A stretch of 64,000 nucleotides of DNA from NCBI RefSeq assembly GCF_003048575.1, contig NZ_PIRZ01000001.1, positions 62,001 through 126,000 of the forward strand. The letters are read 5' to 3'. The position numbers and the translations under genes are program-made. The stretch is from Campylobacter concisus. GTDB lineage: Bacteria > Campylobacterota > Campylobacteria > Campylobacterales > Campylobacteraceae. Each line of letters begins with the position of its first letter. The first letter of the stretch is position 1. The notes beneath the pieces are model-generated. The model ran no database searches and had not been told where the DNA came from. It saw nothing but the letters and a program-made list of their open reading frames with translations. This document shows positions 9,491-18,280 of the stretch, piece by piece.

Positions 9491-9880
9491 ATGGCAAAAG
9501 TTTATGCAACTGGTAAAAGAAAAACTGCCGTAGCAAAGGTTTGGATAAAAGCTGGAAGCGGTAAAATCGTAGTAAATGGTATGGATCTTAATACTTGGCT
9601 TGGTGGACATGAAGCTATAAAGCTTAAAGTAATTCAGCCACTTCTAGTTACTAAACAAGAGAGTTTAATAGATGTAGTAGCTACAACTTTAGGTGGTGGT
9701 TATTCAGCACAAGCTGAGGCTTTAAGACACGGTATTTCACGTGCTTTAGCTGACATGGATGCTGATTTTAGAGCAGCACTTAAACCAAAAGGCTTGCTAA
9801 CTAGAGATTCTCGTGTTGTTGAGCGTAAGAAATTTGGTAGAAGAAAGGCTAGAAGAAGCCCACAATTCTCTAAACGTTAA
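9491..9880 (+). CDS. rpsI: 30S ribosomal protein S9
   Basis: A 129-residue uS9. It has the N-terminal [15 protein letters not shown], the [19 protein letters not shown] core, and the basic C-terminal tail ending [17 protein letters not shown] that reaches the P-site tRNA. Cotranscribed with rplM; a strong hairpin follows directly after the stop. Confidence 0.97.
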   Translation: MAKVYATGKRKTAVAKVWIKAGSGKIVVNGMDLNTWLGGHEAIKLKVIQPLLVTKQESLIDVVATTLGGGYSAQAEALRHGISRALADMDADFRAALKPKGLLTRDSRVVERKKFGRRKARRSPQFSKR

Positions 9881-9884
9881 TGAA

Positions 9885-9915
9885 TTTTTGCAAGTGCTTT
9901 TGCATTTGCAAAATT
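9885..9915 (+). terminator. terminator of rplM-rpsI
   Basis: Arms TTTTGCAAGTGC (9885-9896) and GCATTTGCAAAA (9901-9912) pair over 12 bases with a single G-U wobble and a TTTT loop, five bases after the rpsI stop, followed by TTT. Confidence 0.75.
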
Positions 9916-9921
9916 TAAGTT

Positions 9922-9940
9922 GTGTAAATTTCAAATTTAC
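9922..9940. repeat. 19-base palindrome upstream of cadF
   Basis: TGTAAATTT-C-AAATTTACA is a perfect inverted repeat with one central base, between the rpsI terminator and cadF. It could be an operator, a second hairpin or chance, since AAATTT is very common in this genome. Confidence 0.35.
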
Positions 9941-10033
9941 ATTGTTAATTAAATTATGATTTAGAGTCGGTTAAATTTTATTCAGTTAAAATGTAACCAC
10001 TTTAAAATAAATCCTAAGAAAGGAATTCTAAAT

Positions 10034-11050
10034 ATGAAAAAGATTGCTTTAGCTATGGTTGCCGCAACAGCGGTTTTTGCGTCTAACGCAGCATATAATT
10101 ATGAAGTTACTCCAACTATTGGTGGTGTTCACCCAGAGGGAAATTTACGTGTAAAAGACCATAACTTCGTTGGTGTTAGAGCTGCTAGAAATCTTGAAGA
10201 TTTTTTCTTTGATCAAGTAGAACTTGGTGTTGATTACACTCAAAAAGCAAAAGAAAAAACAGGTAGCTTAACAAGAGAAGGAAGAGTTCTTAGATATCAT
10301 GCAAATCTTGTAAAAGATATAGTTGATTTTGGACCAGTTAGTCTATATGGCTTAGTTGGTGCTGGTTATGAAGATGTTCCAGCTATTTTTGTTAAAAATG
10401 AAGATGGCGGTTTTGGCCAATATGGTTTTGGCTTAAGATATCAAGTAACTGATAGATTTGCTCTTAAAGCAGAAGCAAGAGACGCTATCAAATTTGAACA
10501 TGCTGATCATAACCTATTCTATTCACTAGGCTTTGGTATCGGTCTTGACTCAAAAGCAGCTCCAGTTGTGGCAGCAGCTCCAGTTGTGGCAGCAGCTCCA
10601 GCAGCAACTCCAGTTCTTGATGATGATAATGATGGCGTGCCAAATGATATAGATCAATGCCCTAACACTCCAGCTGGCGTAGTTGTTGATGAAAGAGGAT
10701 GTGAAAAAGTTATCGTTCTTAGAGATCTAGATGTTAACTTTGCATTTGATAGCTACAAAGTCGGACCAAAATATGCAGCTGAGATCAAAAAAGTAGCTGA
10801 CTTTATGGGCGAACACCCAGATTATAAAGTTGTACTTGCTGGTCACACTGATAGCGTAGGTGCAGAAGCTTATAACCAAAAACTATCTGAAAAAAGAGCA
10901 AAAGCAGTAGCTGACGTTCTTGCTGGCTATGGCGTAAGCGAGGATAAAATTTCAACAGTTGGCTACGGCGAGCTTAAACCAATTGCTACAAACAAAACTA
11001 AAGAAGGCCGCGCGCAAAATAGACGCGTTGAAGCTACTTTCAATAAATAA
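10034..11050 (+). CDS. cadF: CadF-type OmpA-family outer membrane adhesin
   Basis: A 338-residue outer membrane protein. It has a signal peptide (MKKIALAMVAATAVFAS, cleaved near residue 18), an eight-stranded OmpA-like barrel to about residue 170, an Ala/Pro/Val linker made of two perfect 18-base repeats, a thrombospondin-3-like calcium motif DDDNDGVPNDIDQCPN, and a C-terminal OmpA/peptidoglycan-binding domain (FAFDSYKVGP, LAGHTDSVGAEAYN, GRAQNRRVE). In C. jejuni CadF binds fibronectin; rpsI-cadF-HAD gene order is shared. At the place where I expect the C. jejuni FRLS fibronectin motif, this protein reads YQVT (alignment by eye), so adhesin activity should not be assumed. Confidence 0.9.
   Translation: MKKIALAMVAATAVFASNAAYNYEVTPTIGGVHPEGNLRVKDHNFVGVRAARNLEDFFFDQVELGVDYTQKAKEKTGSLTREGRVLRYHANLVKDIVDFGPVSLYGLVGAGYEDVPAIFVKNEDGGFGQYGFGLRYQVTDRFALKAEARDAIKFEHADHNLFYSLGFGIGLDSKAAPVVAAAPVVAAAPAATPVLDDDNDGVPNDIDQCPNTPAGVVVDERGCEKVIVLRDLDVNFAFDSYKVGPKYAAEIKKVADFMGEHPDYKVVLAGHTDSVGAEAYNQKLSEKRAKAVADVLAGYGVSEDKISTVGYGELKPIATNKTKEGRAQNRRVEATFNK
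10559..10594 (+). repeat. two perfect 18-base tandem repeats inside cadF
   Basis: Two identical copies of GCTCCAGTTGTGGCAGCA encode the repeated APVVAA linker between barrel and OmpA domain; a partial third copy follows. Copy number can change in steps of six residues without breaking the frame. Confidence 0.85.
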
Positions 11051-11076
11051 TCTTATTATTTAAGGTTACTTCTTTT

Positions 11077-11107
11077 AGGGGCTTAGCTTCGGCTAGGCCC
11101 TTTTTTA
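11077..11107 (+). terminator. terminator of cadF
   Basis: A G/C-rich hairpin with AGGGGCTTAGC as left arm, the stable TTCG loop, GCTAGGCCC as right arm (one bulge) and a TTTTTT tail at 11101-11106. This is a classical intrinsic terminator 27 bases after cadF. Confidence 0.85.
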
Positions 11108-11124
11108 TTTCTACGGAGAAAATA

Positions 11125-11763
11125 ATGAAAAAAACCATACTTTTTGATTTGGACGGTACACTTATTGACTCGACTTCTGCTATTTTAAAAGGATTTGATA
11201 GAGCTTTCTTATCTCATGGTAAAAAAGAGCCAGACCATAATACATTAAAGTCTTTGGTTGGTCATCCGCTTGAAATAATGTTTGAAAGACTTGGTGCAAG
11301 CAAAAATTTAATTGATAGCTATATAAAAGAGTATAAAGCTTGCTATGAAAAAATTTATCTTGATGAGACGGTACTCTTAGATTATGCAAACGAAGCACTA
11401 AATGAGGCAAGTAGCTTTGCTGATGTGGGTATAGTTACTACGAAAACTTCAAAATTTTCTATTATCTTGCTTGAGCATTTAGGAGTTATGAAATATATAA
11501 AAACTGTTATTGGAAGAGACGATGTTACTAATCCAAAACCAAATCCAGAGCCTATAAATTTGGCTTTAATTAGACTTAATAAAAATAAAAATAATGCATT
11601 TATGATAGGTGATACCATTATGGATCTAATGGCTGCACAAGCTGCTTTTGTTGCAGGCGTGGGTCTAACTTGTGGGTATGGTCAAAAGAGTGATTTGGAG
11701 AAATTTAGTAAACATATTTTCTCAAATCCATTTGAAGCCGTTAACTTTATAAAAGAGGTTTAA
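11125..11763 (+). CDS. HAD-superfamily phosphatase, phosphoglycolate phosphatase-like
   Basis: A 212-residue HAD hydrolase. Motif I is FDLDGTLIDS (nucleophile and acid Asp), motif II is VGIVTTKTS, motif III Lys lies in TNPKPNPEPI, and motif IV is MIGDTIMDLMAA. A small alpha-helical cap sits between motifs I and II, as in the Gph/PGMB subgroup. Substrate cannot be fixed from sequence. It follows the cadF terminator by 17 bases and has its own ribosome binding site (CGGAGAAAATA), so it is probably a separate transcript. Confidence 0.85.
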   Translation: MKKTILFDLDGTLIDSTSAILKGFDRAFLSHGKKEPDHNTLKSLVGHPLEIMFERLGASKNLIDSYIKEYKACYEKIYLDETVLLDYANEALNEASSFADVGIVTTKTSKFSIILLEHLGVMKYIKTVIGRDDVTNPKPNPEPINLALIRLNKNKNNAFMIGDTIMDLMAAQAAFVAGVGLTCGYGQKSDLEKFSKHIFSNPFEAVNFIKEV

Positions 11764-11975
11764 TAATCTAATATTCCTAAACTGCTTATATTTTAAATTA
11801 AATTCAACATAACGTTTAGCTTGCTTAGCTATAAAATTTACTCCAAAATCTTTTTAAAATATTTTAAATATTTAAATTACTCTAAATAAATTTGCTTTAA
11901 AAGCCTACTTTCATAGTAAATCTATCTTATTTAAAATATGAAAATTTGTCTAAAAATTAGCTAACTTCTAGGAGA

Positions 11976-13112
11976 TCATAGATTTAAGACCCTAGCCACC
12001 TTTAGAGCGCTTGCAAATGCAAAATGTAAGTTATATCCGCCAAGCATGCCAGTGATGTCCAAGACCTCACCAATGAAATAAAGCCCCTTAATGTTAGAGG
12101 CTTGTAAATTTTCATCTAAAAATTCAATCTTTATACCGCCTTTTGTAACTTCCGCTCTTTCAAAGCCAAACGTGCCAGCCGGGGCAAATTCATAAGCAAA
12201 AAGCCTTTTTATGATTTGTCTCTCTTTATCGCTAAATTCATAAAAAGCTCTATCTTTTAAGCCAAAATTTTTTAAAAACTCCAGTACAAATCTCTTTGGC
12301 AAGGGCAAAACCGAACTAAGCTGCTTTTTGCCATTTATTAAATTTTTCTCATTAAATTTGGGTAAAAAATTTATACAAATTCGACCTTTTTGCCAAAATA
12401 ACGAGGTGTTTAGTATCGCTGGTCCGCTTATGCCTCTATGTGTAAAAAGTAAGTCTCCACTAAATTTATGGCTCTCATTTTTGCTATTTATCTCCACGTC
12501 GGCGTTTAGGCTAACGCCACTAAGTTCTTTAAACCAAAACTCATCTTTTTGCACGCTAAACCCGACAAGTGCAGGTGCAAGAGCTGATGTCTCAATACCA
12601 AAATCATTTGCTATTTTATAGCCAATATCGCTCGCGCCAAGGGTTTTATAGCTTAATCCTCCACTTGCAACGACTAAATTTTTGGCTCTAAATTTTTCAC
12701 TTTTGGTTGAAATTTCAAAAATTTCATCTACTTTTTTAGCACCAAGAACCTCTTTATTGTAAAAAATTTCTGTATTTTGCCTTTTTAAAAGTACGCTCAA
12801 GACGCTCTTTGCGCCGCTATCGCAGAAAAATTGATTTTGCTTTTGCTCAATAAATTTAAGCTCGCTAAAAAATTTTAAAATTTGATCTGGAGCCAGTACT
12901 TTTAAAATTTGCTCTATAAATTTTTGCTCTCCAAGATAGTTTTTAGCGCTTATAAAGCGGTTTGTGATGTTGCATCTGCCTCCACCGCTTGCTAGGATCT
13001 TTTTGCCAGCACTACTATTTTTTTCTAAGATGGCAACCTTTTTACCCTTTAAATTTGCTCCTAAAAATAGTCCGCTAGCACCGGCACCAATGATGATGAC
13101 GTCATAGATCAA
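11976..13112 (-). CDS. NAD(P)/FAD-dependent oxidoreductase, HI0933/BaiN family
   Basis: A 378-residue flavoprotein. The N-terminal dinucleotide fold IIIGAGASGLFLG is followed by ILASGGGRCNITNR, the signature of the HI0933-like family. A second FAD segment, YFIGEVLDITGMLGGYN, lies near the C-terminus with LHFAFASALKVARVL. The family is conserved but its physiological reaction is mostly unproven. It overlaps the downstream end of the MFS gene by four bases, so the two are cotranscribed from the MFS side. Confidence 0.85.
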   Translation of the reverse strand: MIYDVIIIGAGASGLFLGANLKGKKVAILEKNSSAGKKILASGGGRCNITNRFISAKNYLGEQKFIEQILKVLAPDQILKFFSELKFIEQKQNQFFCDSGAKSVLSVLLKRQNTEIFYNKEVLGAKKVDEIFEISTKSEKFRAKNLVVASGGLSYKTLGASDIGYKIANDFGIETSALAPALVGFSVQKDEFWFKELSGVSLNADVEINSKNESHKFSGDLLFTHRGISGPAILNTSLFWQKGRICINFLPKFNEKNLINGKKQLSSVLPLPKRFVLEFLKNFGLKDRAFYEFSDKERQIIKRLFAYEFAPAGTFGFERAEVTKGGIKIEFLDENLQASNIKGLYFIGEVLDITGMLGGYNLHFAFASALKVARVLNL

Positions 13113-14410
13113 AACTTCAAGCTCTCTTTTAAAGCAGCCTCGCTTGTTAGGCGAGAGTCAAATTTGATCACTTGATTTTTCTCGTTTTTGTAATAATCGA
13201 CTACACCTTTTTGGCTATTTAGTAACTCTAAATTTAAGCTTACTTCAGGGCTTAGATAGATGTTTTTAAAAATTCTTGGATCGCTTAGGCTAAAGAGTAA
13301 AACAAGCCAGATCACGCAAAGCACCACGCAGATGATGGCGAGTACTTTAAAGCCAAAGGCGTGCAAGATATACCCACCAAATGCACCTCCAACAAAGCTT
13401 CCTAGATAGCCAAATGAATTAAATACACCAAGGGCTGAGCCTTTTTGTGAGGATTTTACAAATTTTGTTGCAGTTGATTGCATAATGGGCTCGTGAAGGT
13501 TAAATCCTATAAAAAATATAGCAACTCCCAAAACGAAGATAAAAAGTGTAAAACTAATGGCAAAAATGGTGTAGGTTAGAGCAAAAAGCAGCGTACCAGC
13601 TATCAAGATGACCTTGCTAAGTCCCTTGCCATCGCCAAGGGCGCCAGCTAGCCCCATAGCCAAAAAGCCAAGCACGGCGCCAAGTGTATAGACCTTGTAA
13701 AGCTCGCTACTTTCGTAACCATACTCTTTTACCAAAACGATAGGGATCACCAAAAATGCGATACTTGCTAGCATCTTTTGCATAAAAGAGGTGAAATTTA
13801 TGATCATGTAGTCTTTTTGTAAAAACAGCTTACCAAATGGCACTTTTTCACTTTTGGCACTCACTTTTATCTCTTTTGGCACAACGGTATAAAGAAGTAC
13901 AATGCAAAGTAGGCTAAGAGCGGCACTTAGGTAAAAAAGGCTTGAAAGCCCGAAACTTCTAGCAAGAAGCGGTCCAAGCACCATCGAAAGCGTGAAGCTA
14001 AGCCCTATAAAAGCACCCATTATCGCCATGGCTTTTGAACGTTTTTCTTCTGTTATATAGTCACTTATCATCGCAGTCGCAACTGCTCCGATAGCACCTA
14101 CACCTTGTAAAAATCTACCAAATAGCATGGTAAAAATATCGCTTGTAAGTGCACAAATTATTGAGCCGATGATAAAAACCAAAAGTCCGATCGTTAATGT
14201 TTTTTTGCGTCCTATCCTATCCGAGAGCGCTCCAAAAGGTACTTGAAATATCATTTGTGAGATCGCATAGACACCTACTATTAGCCCTACTAAAAACTCG
14301 TTTGCTCCGCGTAAGTTTAAGGCATAAAGGCTAAGCACTGGCAAAACTATAAAAAGACCTAAAAATCTGCTTGCTATGATAAAAGATAGTGGTAAAACGC
14401 TTTTTAACAT
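13109..14410 (-). CDS. MFS transporter, drug efflux-like
   Basis: A 433-residue inner membrane transporter with about 12 helices. The motif A loop between helices 2 and 3 reads GALSDRIGRKKT, and GRFLQGVGAIGAVA resembles the motif C region of drug:H+ antiporters. After the last helix there is an unusual cytoplasmic tail of about 60 residues (NSQKGVVDYYKNEKNQVIKF region). Substrate unknown. It overlaps the flavoprotein gene and is divergent from rdgB. Confidence 0.85.
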   Translation of the reverse strand: MLKSVLPLSFIIASRFLGLFIVLPVLSLYALNLRGANEFLVGLIVGVYAISQMIFQVPFGALSDRIGRKKTLTIGLLVFIIGSIICALTSDIFTMLFGRFLQGVGAIGAVATAMISDYITEEKRSKAMAIMGAFIGLSFTLSMVLGPLLARSFGLSSLFYLSAALSLLCIVLLYTVVPKEIKVSAKSEKVPFGKLFLQKDYMIINFTSFMQKMLASIAFLVIPIVLVKEYGYESSELYKVYTLGAVLGFLAMGLAGALGDGKGLSKVILIAGTLLFALTYTIFAISFTLFIFVLGVAIFFIGFNLHEPIMQSTATKFVKSSQKGSALGVFNSFGYLGSFVGGAFGGYILHAFGFKVLAIICVVLCVIWLVLLFSLSDPRIFKNIYLSPEVSLNLELLNSQKGVVDYYKNEKNQVIKFDSRLTSEAALKESLKF

Positions 14411-14523
14411 AAAATTTTCCTTATTTTTAAAAGGACTAAGTTTATCATTTTAACGCTAATTTAAATTTAAAAATTTAATCTACTTTTTTGTAAAATACGC
14501 CCAAAAATCAAGGAGCTCTTGCA

Positions 14524-15165
14524 ATGAAGATCGTGCTTGCGACGTCAAATTTAGACAAAGTAAAAGAAATAAAAGAGTTTTTAAAAGGCTATGAAATTTA
14601 CGCCTTAAGCGAGATTGTAAAGCCATTTGAGATCGTTGAAGATGGCAGCACTTTTCAGCAAAATGCGCTCATAAAGTCAAGAGCTGTCTTTGCAAAGCTT
14701 AAAGAGCAGGGGCTTGATAATGAGTTTATCGCTCTTAGCGATGATAGTGGCATTAGCGTGGATGCACTTGGTGGTGAGCCGGGGATCTACTCAGCTCGCT
14801 ATTTTGACCTTGATAAAAATGGCAAGGTGTGTGGTAAAAACGCAAATGACGCAAACAACAGAGCAAAGTTAATTAGCAAGCTAAAGGCGCTAAATTTAAA
14901 GAGCTCACCAGCTCACTACACCGCCTGTATCGCTATTAGCTCAAAATTTGGCGACTACACAACTCATGGCTTTATGTATGGCAAAGCGATAGATGAGGAG
15001 CGTGGCACAAACGGCTTTGGCTATGACGCACTTTTTATCCCAGATGGCTTTACTAAAACGCTTGGCGAGCTAGATAATGAGACGAAGCTTAAAATTTCTC
15101 ACCGTTCAAAGGGGCTTGAGCTTGCAAATTTCGTGCTAAAAAGTCTAAAGAAAAACTTTAGTTAA
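14524..15165 (+). CDS. rdgB: XTP/dITP diphosphatase (non-canonical purine NTP pyrophosphatase)
   Basis: A 213-residue Ham1/RdgB enzyme that hydrolyses dITP, XTP and related deaminated nucleotides to monophosphates. Motifs: LATSNLDKVKEIKEFL, the NALIKSRA segment, ALSDDSGISVDALGGEPGIY (active-site Asp), GTNGFGYDALFIP, and ISHRSKGLE at the C-terminus. Length and motifs are normal. Its stop overlaps the convergent TPR gene by 8 bases. Confidence 0.95.
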   Translation: MKIVLATSNLDKVKEIKEFLKGYEIYALSEIVKPFEIVEDGSTFQQNALIKSRAVFAKLKEQGLDNEFIALSDDSGISVDALGGEPGIYSARYFDLDKNGKVCGKNANDANNRAKLISKLKALNLKSSPAHYTACIAISSKFGDYTTHGFMYGKAIDEERGTNGFGYDALFIPDGFTKTLGELDNETKLKISHRSKGLELANFVLKSLKKNFS

Positions 15166-15880
15166 GCTCTTTTAGTCCTTTGTTGGCTCGCTCTAAAAGA
15201 TCCCGTGCGCGAGGATTTTGCTCTTTTCCATTTAAAATTTCAAGCACTTTTTTGTAGTTTTGGGTAGCTTCATCCTTTTGATTAAGCTTTGCTAGGTCGT
15301 TAGCAAGCTCTACTAAAAGCTCTGATCGCACAAGCTCGTTGCCACTTAACTCCGGCGTGATATCAAGTAAATTTAGCGCTAAAAGGTGGTTTTCGTGGGC
15401 TTTGTCAAAGTCGTTTTTTAGGTAGTAGGCGCTAGCGATGCCTTTTATACAGATGAGTTCGTCGTTCATTGAGGCATTTGGCGCGTTGTCATAAATTTTT
15501 AGAGCTTCTTGAAAATTAGCAAGTGCTTCGTCGTATCTGCCTAGCGCCTTTTGTGCCGCACCTAGGCTGTGATAAGAGCGAGCTAGTAGCAGCTTGCCGC
15601 TAACGTTTGCCGCAAGCTCTAGGGCTCTTTGTGAGAGCTCTAACGCCTTTTGTGGCTCTTTATTTACCATGCACATGCTAGCGCCATTTATGAGCGAAGT
15701 GATCGCTTGCTCGGTGTTGCCCTCTTTTAAGCAGACATCAGTCGCCTGCTCGGTTAAATTTATGGCGCGAGCCAAATTTCTATCGCTTTTATAAAACTCC
15801 CTCACGCTCTCTTGCACCAGCTCGTCGCAGCTACTTGCAAAGAGGCAAATAGGCGCTAAAAATGGCAAAATTTTCTTCAT
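15158..15880 (-). CDS. exported tetratricopeptide repeat protein
   Basis: The start is placed at the ATG at 15880 (MKKILPFLAPICLF...), preceded by AAAGGTAAAAAG; the longer frame from 15925 has no such site and would bury the signal peptide. The signal sequence ends FASSC, so it may be a lipoprotein although the -3 residue is not the usual Leu. The mature part has at least four TPR-like helix pairs (for example ARSYHSLGAAQKALGRYDEA). TPRs mediate protein-protein contacts; the partner is unknown. Convergent overlap with rdgB. Confidence 0.8.
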   Translation of the reverse strand: MKKILPFLAPICLFASSCDELVQESVREFYKSDRNLARAINLTEQATDVCLKEGNTEQAITSLINGASMCMVNKEPQKALELSQRALELAANVSGKLLLARSYHSLGAAQKALGRYDEALANFQEALKIYDNAPNASMNDELICIKGIASAYYLKNDFDKAHENHLLALNLLDITPELSGNELVRSELLVELANDLAKLNQKDEATQNYKKVLEILNGKEQNPRARDLLERANKGLKELN

Positions 15881-15943
15881 CTTTTTACCTTTAAAATTTC
15901 GCGCTATTGTAGCGATTAAAGGCAAATTTTGTTCAGTATTGCC

Positions 15944-16348
15944 TCATAAATCATTATTATTTCTTGGCAAATAAACTTGTGACATTATTTTTATGTCTTC
16001 TTCTGGATTTTCGATTTGAGTATCAATTATCTGCCTCATTAGCGCCATGCAAAATTTCATACCCATCTCTTCTGCGATTATATCTTTTAGATAAATATTT
16101 GTTATTTCATTGTATTCACTGGGAAATTTAACAGAAAAATAAGTCATTTTTTTCTTTTTTACTTCCCATATTCTATATTTGACCTCTGATTTATCATCAA
16201 TTTTATATTCTTTTGCCTTGATGAGAAATTTATTTATTTGCCCAGCCTTATCCCAAGTGGCAAGACTTTTATTTATATATACTTCATCCCATGTGTCAAA
16301 AATAGGAAAGTGCAATAAGAGGCTTCTAAATAAAACTAAATAGATCAT
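15944..16348 (-). CDS. uncharacterised protein, second of an orphan pair
   Basis: About 134 residues, not recognised. The N-terminus is hydrophobic (MIYLVLFRSLLLHFP), then the chain is charged, with EVKKKKMTYFSVKFPSEY and an acidic end (ENPEEDIKIMSQVYLP). The ATG at 16348 follows GAAGGATTGATTGCCG; a TTG at 16354 in the same frame is possible. It overlaps the end of the upstream gene by 23 bases, which suggests coupling, or a single ancestral gene split by a frameshift. No homologue comes to mind. Confidence 0.5.
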   Translation of the reverse strand: MIYLVLFRSLLLHFPIFDTWDEVYINKSLATWDKAGQINKFLIKAKEYKIDDKSEVKYRIWEVKKKKMTYFSVKFPSEYNEITNIYLKDIIAEEMGMKFCMALMRQIIDTQIENPEEDIKIMSQVYLPRNNNDL

Positions 16349-16601
16349 CGGCAATCAATCCTTCAAAAAAAGGTCGTCCTCCTTTTTTCATCCACTTTAA
16401 ATATTCTTTAATTGGTTCATAATTAGAAATCTCTTTAAATACCGAAAATGCTTCTCTGAGTCTATAAAATCTAAAGCATGGCTCTTGAGTTTTAAAATTT
16501 TCATTAGAAATTTCATCATATAAAAAATAGAATCTATTATAAAAAAGAGTTAATGCTTCTACCTCTTTTTCATTCGGTCTTTGCTTGCCATTTTCAATCA
16601 T
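16326..16601 (-). CDS. uncharacterised protein, first of an orphan pair (possibly 5'-truncated)
   Basis: 91 residues from the first available ATG, not recognised. The sequence is protein-like: helical and aromatic-rich (ALTLFYNRFYFLYDEIS, CFRFYRLREAFSVF). The frame stays open for 30 further codons upstream, to 16691, and reads like coding sequence (LGKYSNQFKKLGW, AWQENAKRATMIENG), but contains no ATG, GTG or TTG. The true gene may therefore be 5'-truncated, use an unusual start, or be decayed. A TATAAT box sits exactly where the open frame ends. Confidence 0.5.
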   Translation of the reverse strand: MIENGKQRPNEKEVEALTLFYNRFYFLYDEISNENFKTQEPCFRFYRLREAFSVFKEISNYEPIKEYLKWMKKGGRPFFEGLIADDLFSFI

Positions 16602-16690
16602 TGTTGCTCTTTTTGCGTTTTCTTGCCAGGCGCTAATCCATCCAAGTTTTTTAAATTGGTTGCTATATTTTCCTAGATTTAAATATGTTG

Positions 16691-16696
16691 ATTATA
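16691..16696 (-). promoter_or_regulatory. candidate -10 box for the orphan pair
   Basis: On the minus strand this reads GTTTTGGGTATAATC, a perfect TATAAT preceded by a T/G-rich extended -10 region as in Campylobacter promoters. Transcription would begin within the upstream extension of the open frame. Confidence 0.5.
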
Positions 16697-17045
16697 CCCA
16701 AAACAGCTAACTTAATAATGTATCGTTGTACGCTTTAGAATAAATTTAGGCACTCAAATTTTAGCGACAAAATTAAACCTAAAAAATTTAAGCTTATTTC
16801 TTATACAGCCTATCTCAAATTAAAAAATAGAATCTGAGAGAAAATTCATCGTGCGTTGTCAGGAGGTAAATTTAATTTTCTGTCGCCGGCAATCGATATG
16901 CTACTTATCTGTGTTAGTGCTATCTGCTTTTTGTCTTTCTTGTTAGACTTTGTGCCGGACATATCCAACTTTATAATTAATTGCACCCCGTCTCTTAAAA
17001 TTAATATTAACTTTGCTAAAATCACTAAAATTTTAAGGAGCCCAA
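16697..17045. other. intergenic stretch with no convincing gene
   Basis: About 350 bases between the orphan pair and the carboxynorspermidine dehydrogenase gene. Frames exist on both strands but neither looks like a gene. The minus-strand one ends MSGTKSNKKDKKQIALTQIS... and is Lys-rich without a clear ribosome binding site. TAAAAT near 17017 followed by TTTTAAGGAG (17032-17041) is the likely promoter and ribosome binding site of the next gene. Confidence 0.5.
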
Positions 17046-18257
17046 ATGTCAAATATCTTAATCATAGGCGCGGGCGGCGTGAGCCAAGTCGCGACCGTAA
17101 AATGCGCGATGAACGCAGACGTTTTTACAAAAATCACCCTTGCAAGCCGCACCAAAAGCAAGTGCGACGCGATCGCTAAATTTATAAAAGATCGCCTAGG
17201 CGTGCAAATTGGCACCGCCCAGATCGACGCGGACGACACCGACGCGGTCGTAAATTTAATCAAAAAAACGGGCGCCGAGCTACTGCTAAACGTCGCGCTG
17301 CCGTACCAGGACCTAACGCTGATGGACGCGTGCTCTCGCGCCGGTATCCCATACATCGACACCGCAAACTACGAGCACCCAGACACCGCCAAATTTGAAT
17401 ACAAGCTGCAGTGGGCGAAGGACGGCGAGTTTAAAGCCGCAAACACGATGGCGCTTCTTGGCTCTGGATTTGATCCGGGCGTGACGAACGTATTTTGCGC
17501 CTACGCACAGCAAAATTTATTTGACGAGATCCACGAGATCGACATCCTAGACTGCAACGCAGGCGATCACGGCTATCCGTTTGCGACGAATTTTAACCCA
17601 GAAATCAACCTGCGAGAAGTAAGCGCAAAGGGTCGCTACTGGGAGCGTGGCGAGTGGAAAGAGACCGAGCCGATGGAAATAATGTTCAAATGGAACTACC
17701 CAAAAGTAGGCGTCAAAGACAGCTACCTGCTCTATCACGAGGAGCTAGAAAGCCTCGTTAAAAACATCAAGGGGCTAAAGCGAATCCGCTTTTTTATGAC
17801 GTTCGGACAGAGCTACCTAACTCACATGAAATGCCTAGAAAACGTCGGCATGCTGCGCATCGACGAGGTAGAACACAACGGCGTAAAAATCGTGCCGATA
17901 CAGTTTTTAAAGACCTTGCTGCCTGATCCTGCGTCTCTAGGCCCTCGCACGAAAGGTAAAACCAACATCGGCTGCGTAATACGTGGCCTAAAAGACGGCA
18001 AAGAGCGTCAAGTCTATATCTATAACGTCTGCGACCATGAGGCTTGCTACGCCGAGACGGGCGCGCAGGCAGTGAGCTACACGACGGGCGTACCTGCGAT
18101 GATCGGCTCGATGATGGTAGCAAAGGGCATTTGGAGTGGCAAGGGCGTCTTTAATATGGAGAATTTCGACGCTAAACCTTTCATGGATGAGCTAAATAAG
18201 CAGGGCTTGCCGTGGGAGATGATAGAAATGAAACCTGGAGAAAGATACGAAGTCTAA
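17046..18257 (+). CDS. carboxynorspermidine dehydrogenase (saccharopine dehydrogenase family)
   Basis: A 403-residue NADPH-dependent enzyme. In Campylobacter this family condenses aspartate semialdehyde with putrescine to carboxyspermidine, the alternative spermidine route; NspC (27759-28898 here) then decarboxylates the product. It has an N-terminal Rossmann motif NILIIGAGGVSQVA, the DTANYEHPD segment, LGSGFDPGVTNVF and EACYAETGAQAVSYTTGVPA, all typical of the CANSDH/saccharopine dehydrogenase group. The start is supported by AAGGAGCCCAA. Codon use is much richer in GCG, GCC, ACG and CGC than neighbouring genes, suggesting recent arrival or replacement from a higher-GC relative. Confidence 0.88.
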   Translation: MSNILIIGAGGVSQVATVKCAMNADVFTKITLASRTKSKCDAIAKFIKDRLGVQIGTAQIDADDTDAVVNLIKKTGAELLLNVALPYQDLTLMDACSRAGIPYIDTANYEHPDTAKFEYKLQWAKDGEFKAANTMALLGSGFDPGVTNVFCAYAQQNLFDEIHEIDILDCNAGDHGYPFATNFNPEINLREVSAKGRYWERGEWKETEPMEIMFKWNYPKVGVKDSYLLYHEELESLVKNIKGLKRIRFFMTFGQSYLTHMKCLENVGMLRIDEVEHNGVKIVPIQFLKTLLPDPASLGPRTKGKTNIGCVIRGLKDGKERQVYIYNVCDHEACYAETGAQAVSYTTGVPAMIGSMMVAKGIWSGKGVFNMENFDAKPFMDELNKQGLPWEMIEMKPGERYEV

Positions 18258-18280
18258 ATTTAGGCTTGTCTCGCGAGCGC

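Noticed and set aside
16856-17179. Plus-strand hydrophobic frame before the dehydrogenase gene
   Set aside because: It runs far into the dehydrogenase in another frame, with an Arg-rich end; the dehydrogenase has the better start and motifs.
17794-18123. Minus-strand frames across the carboxynorspermidine dehydrogenase gene (also 17033-17362, 17313-17513 and 17547-17738)
   Set aside because: Arg/Ser/Cys-rich shadows caused by the GC-rich third codon positions of the real gene.
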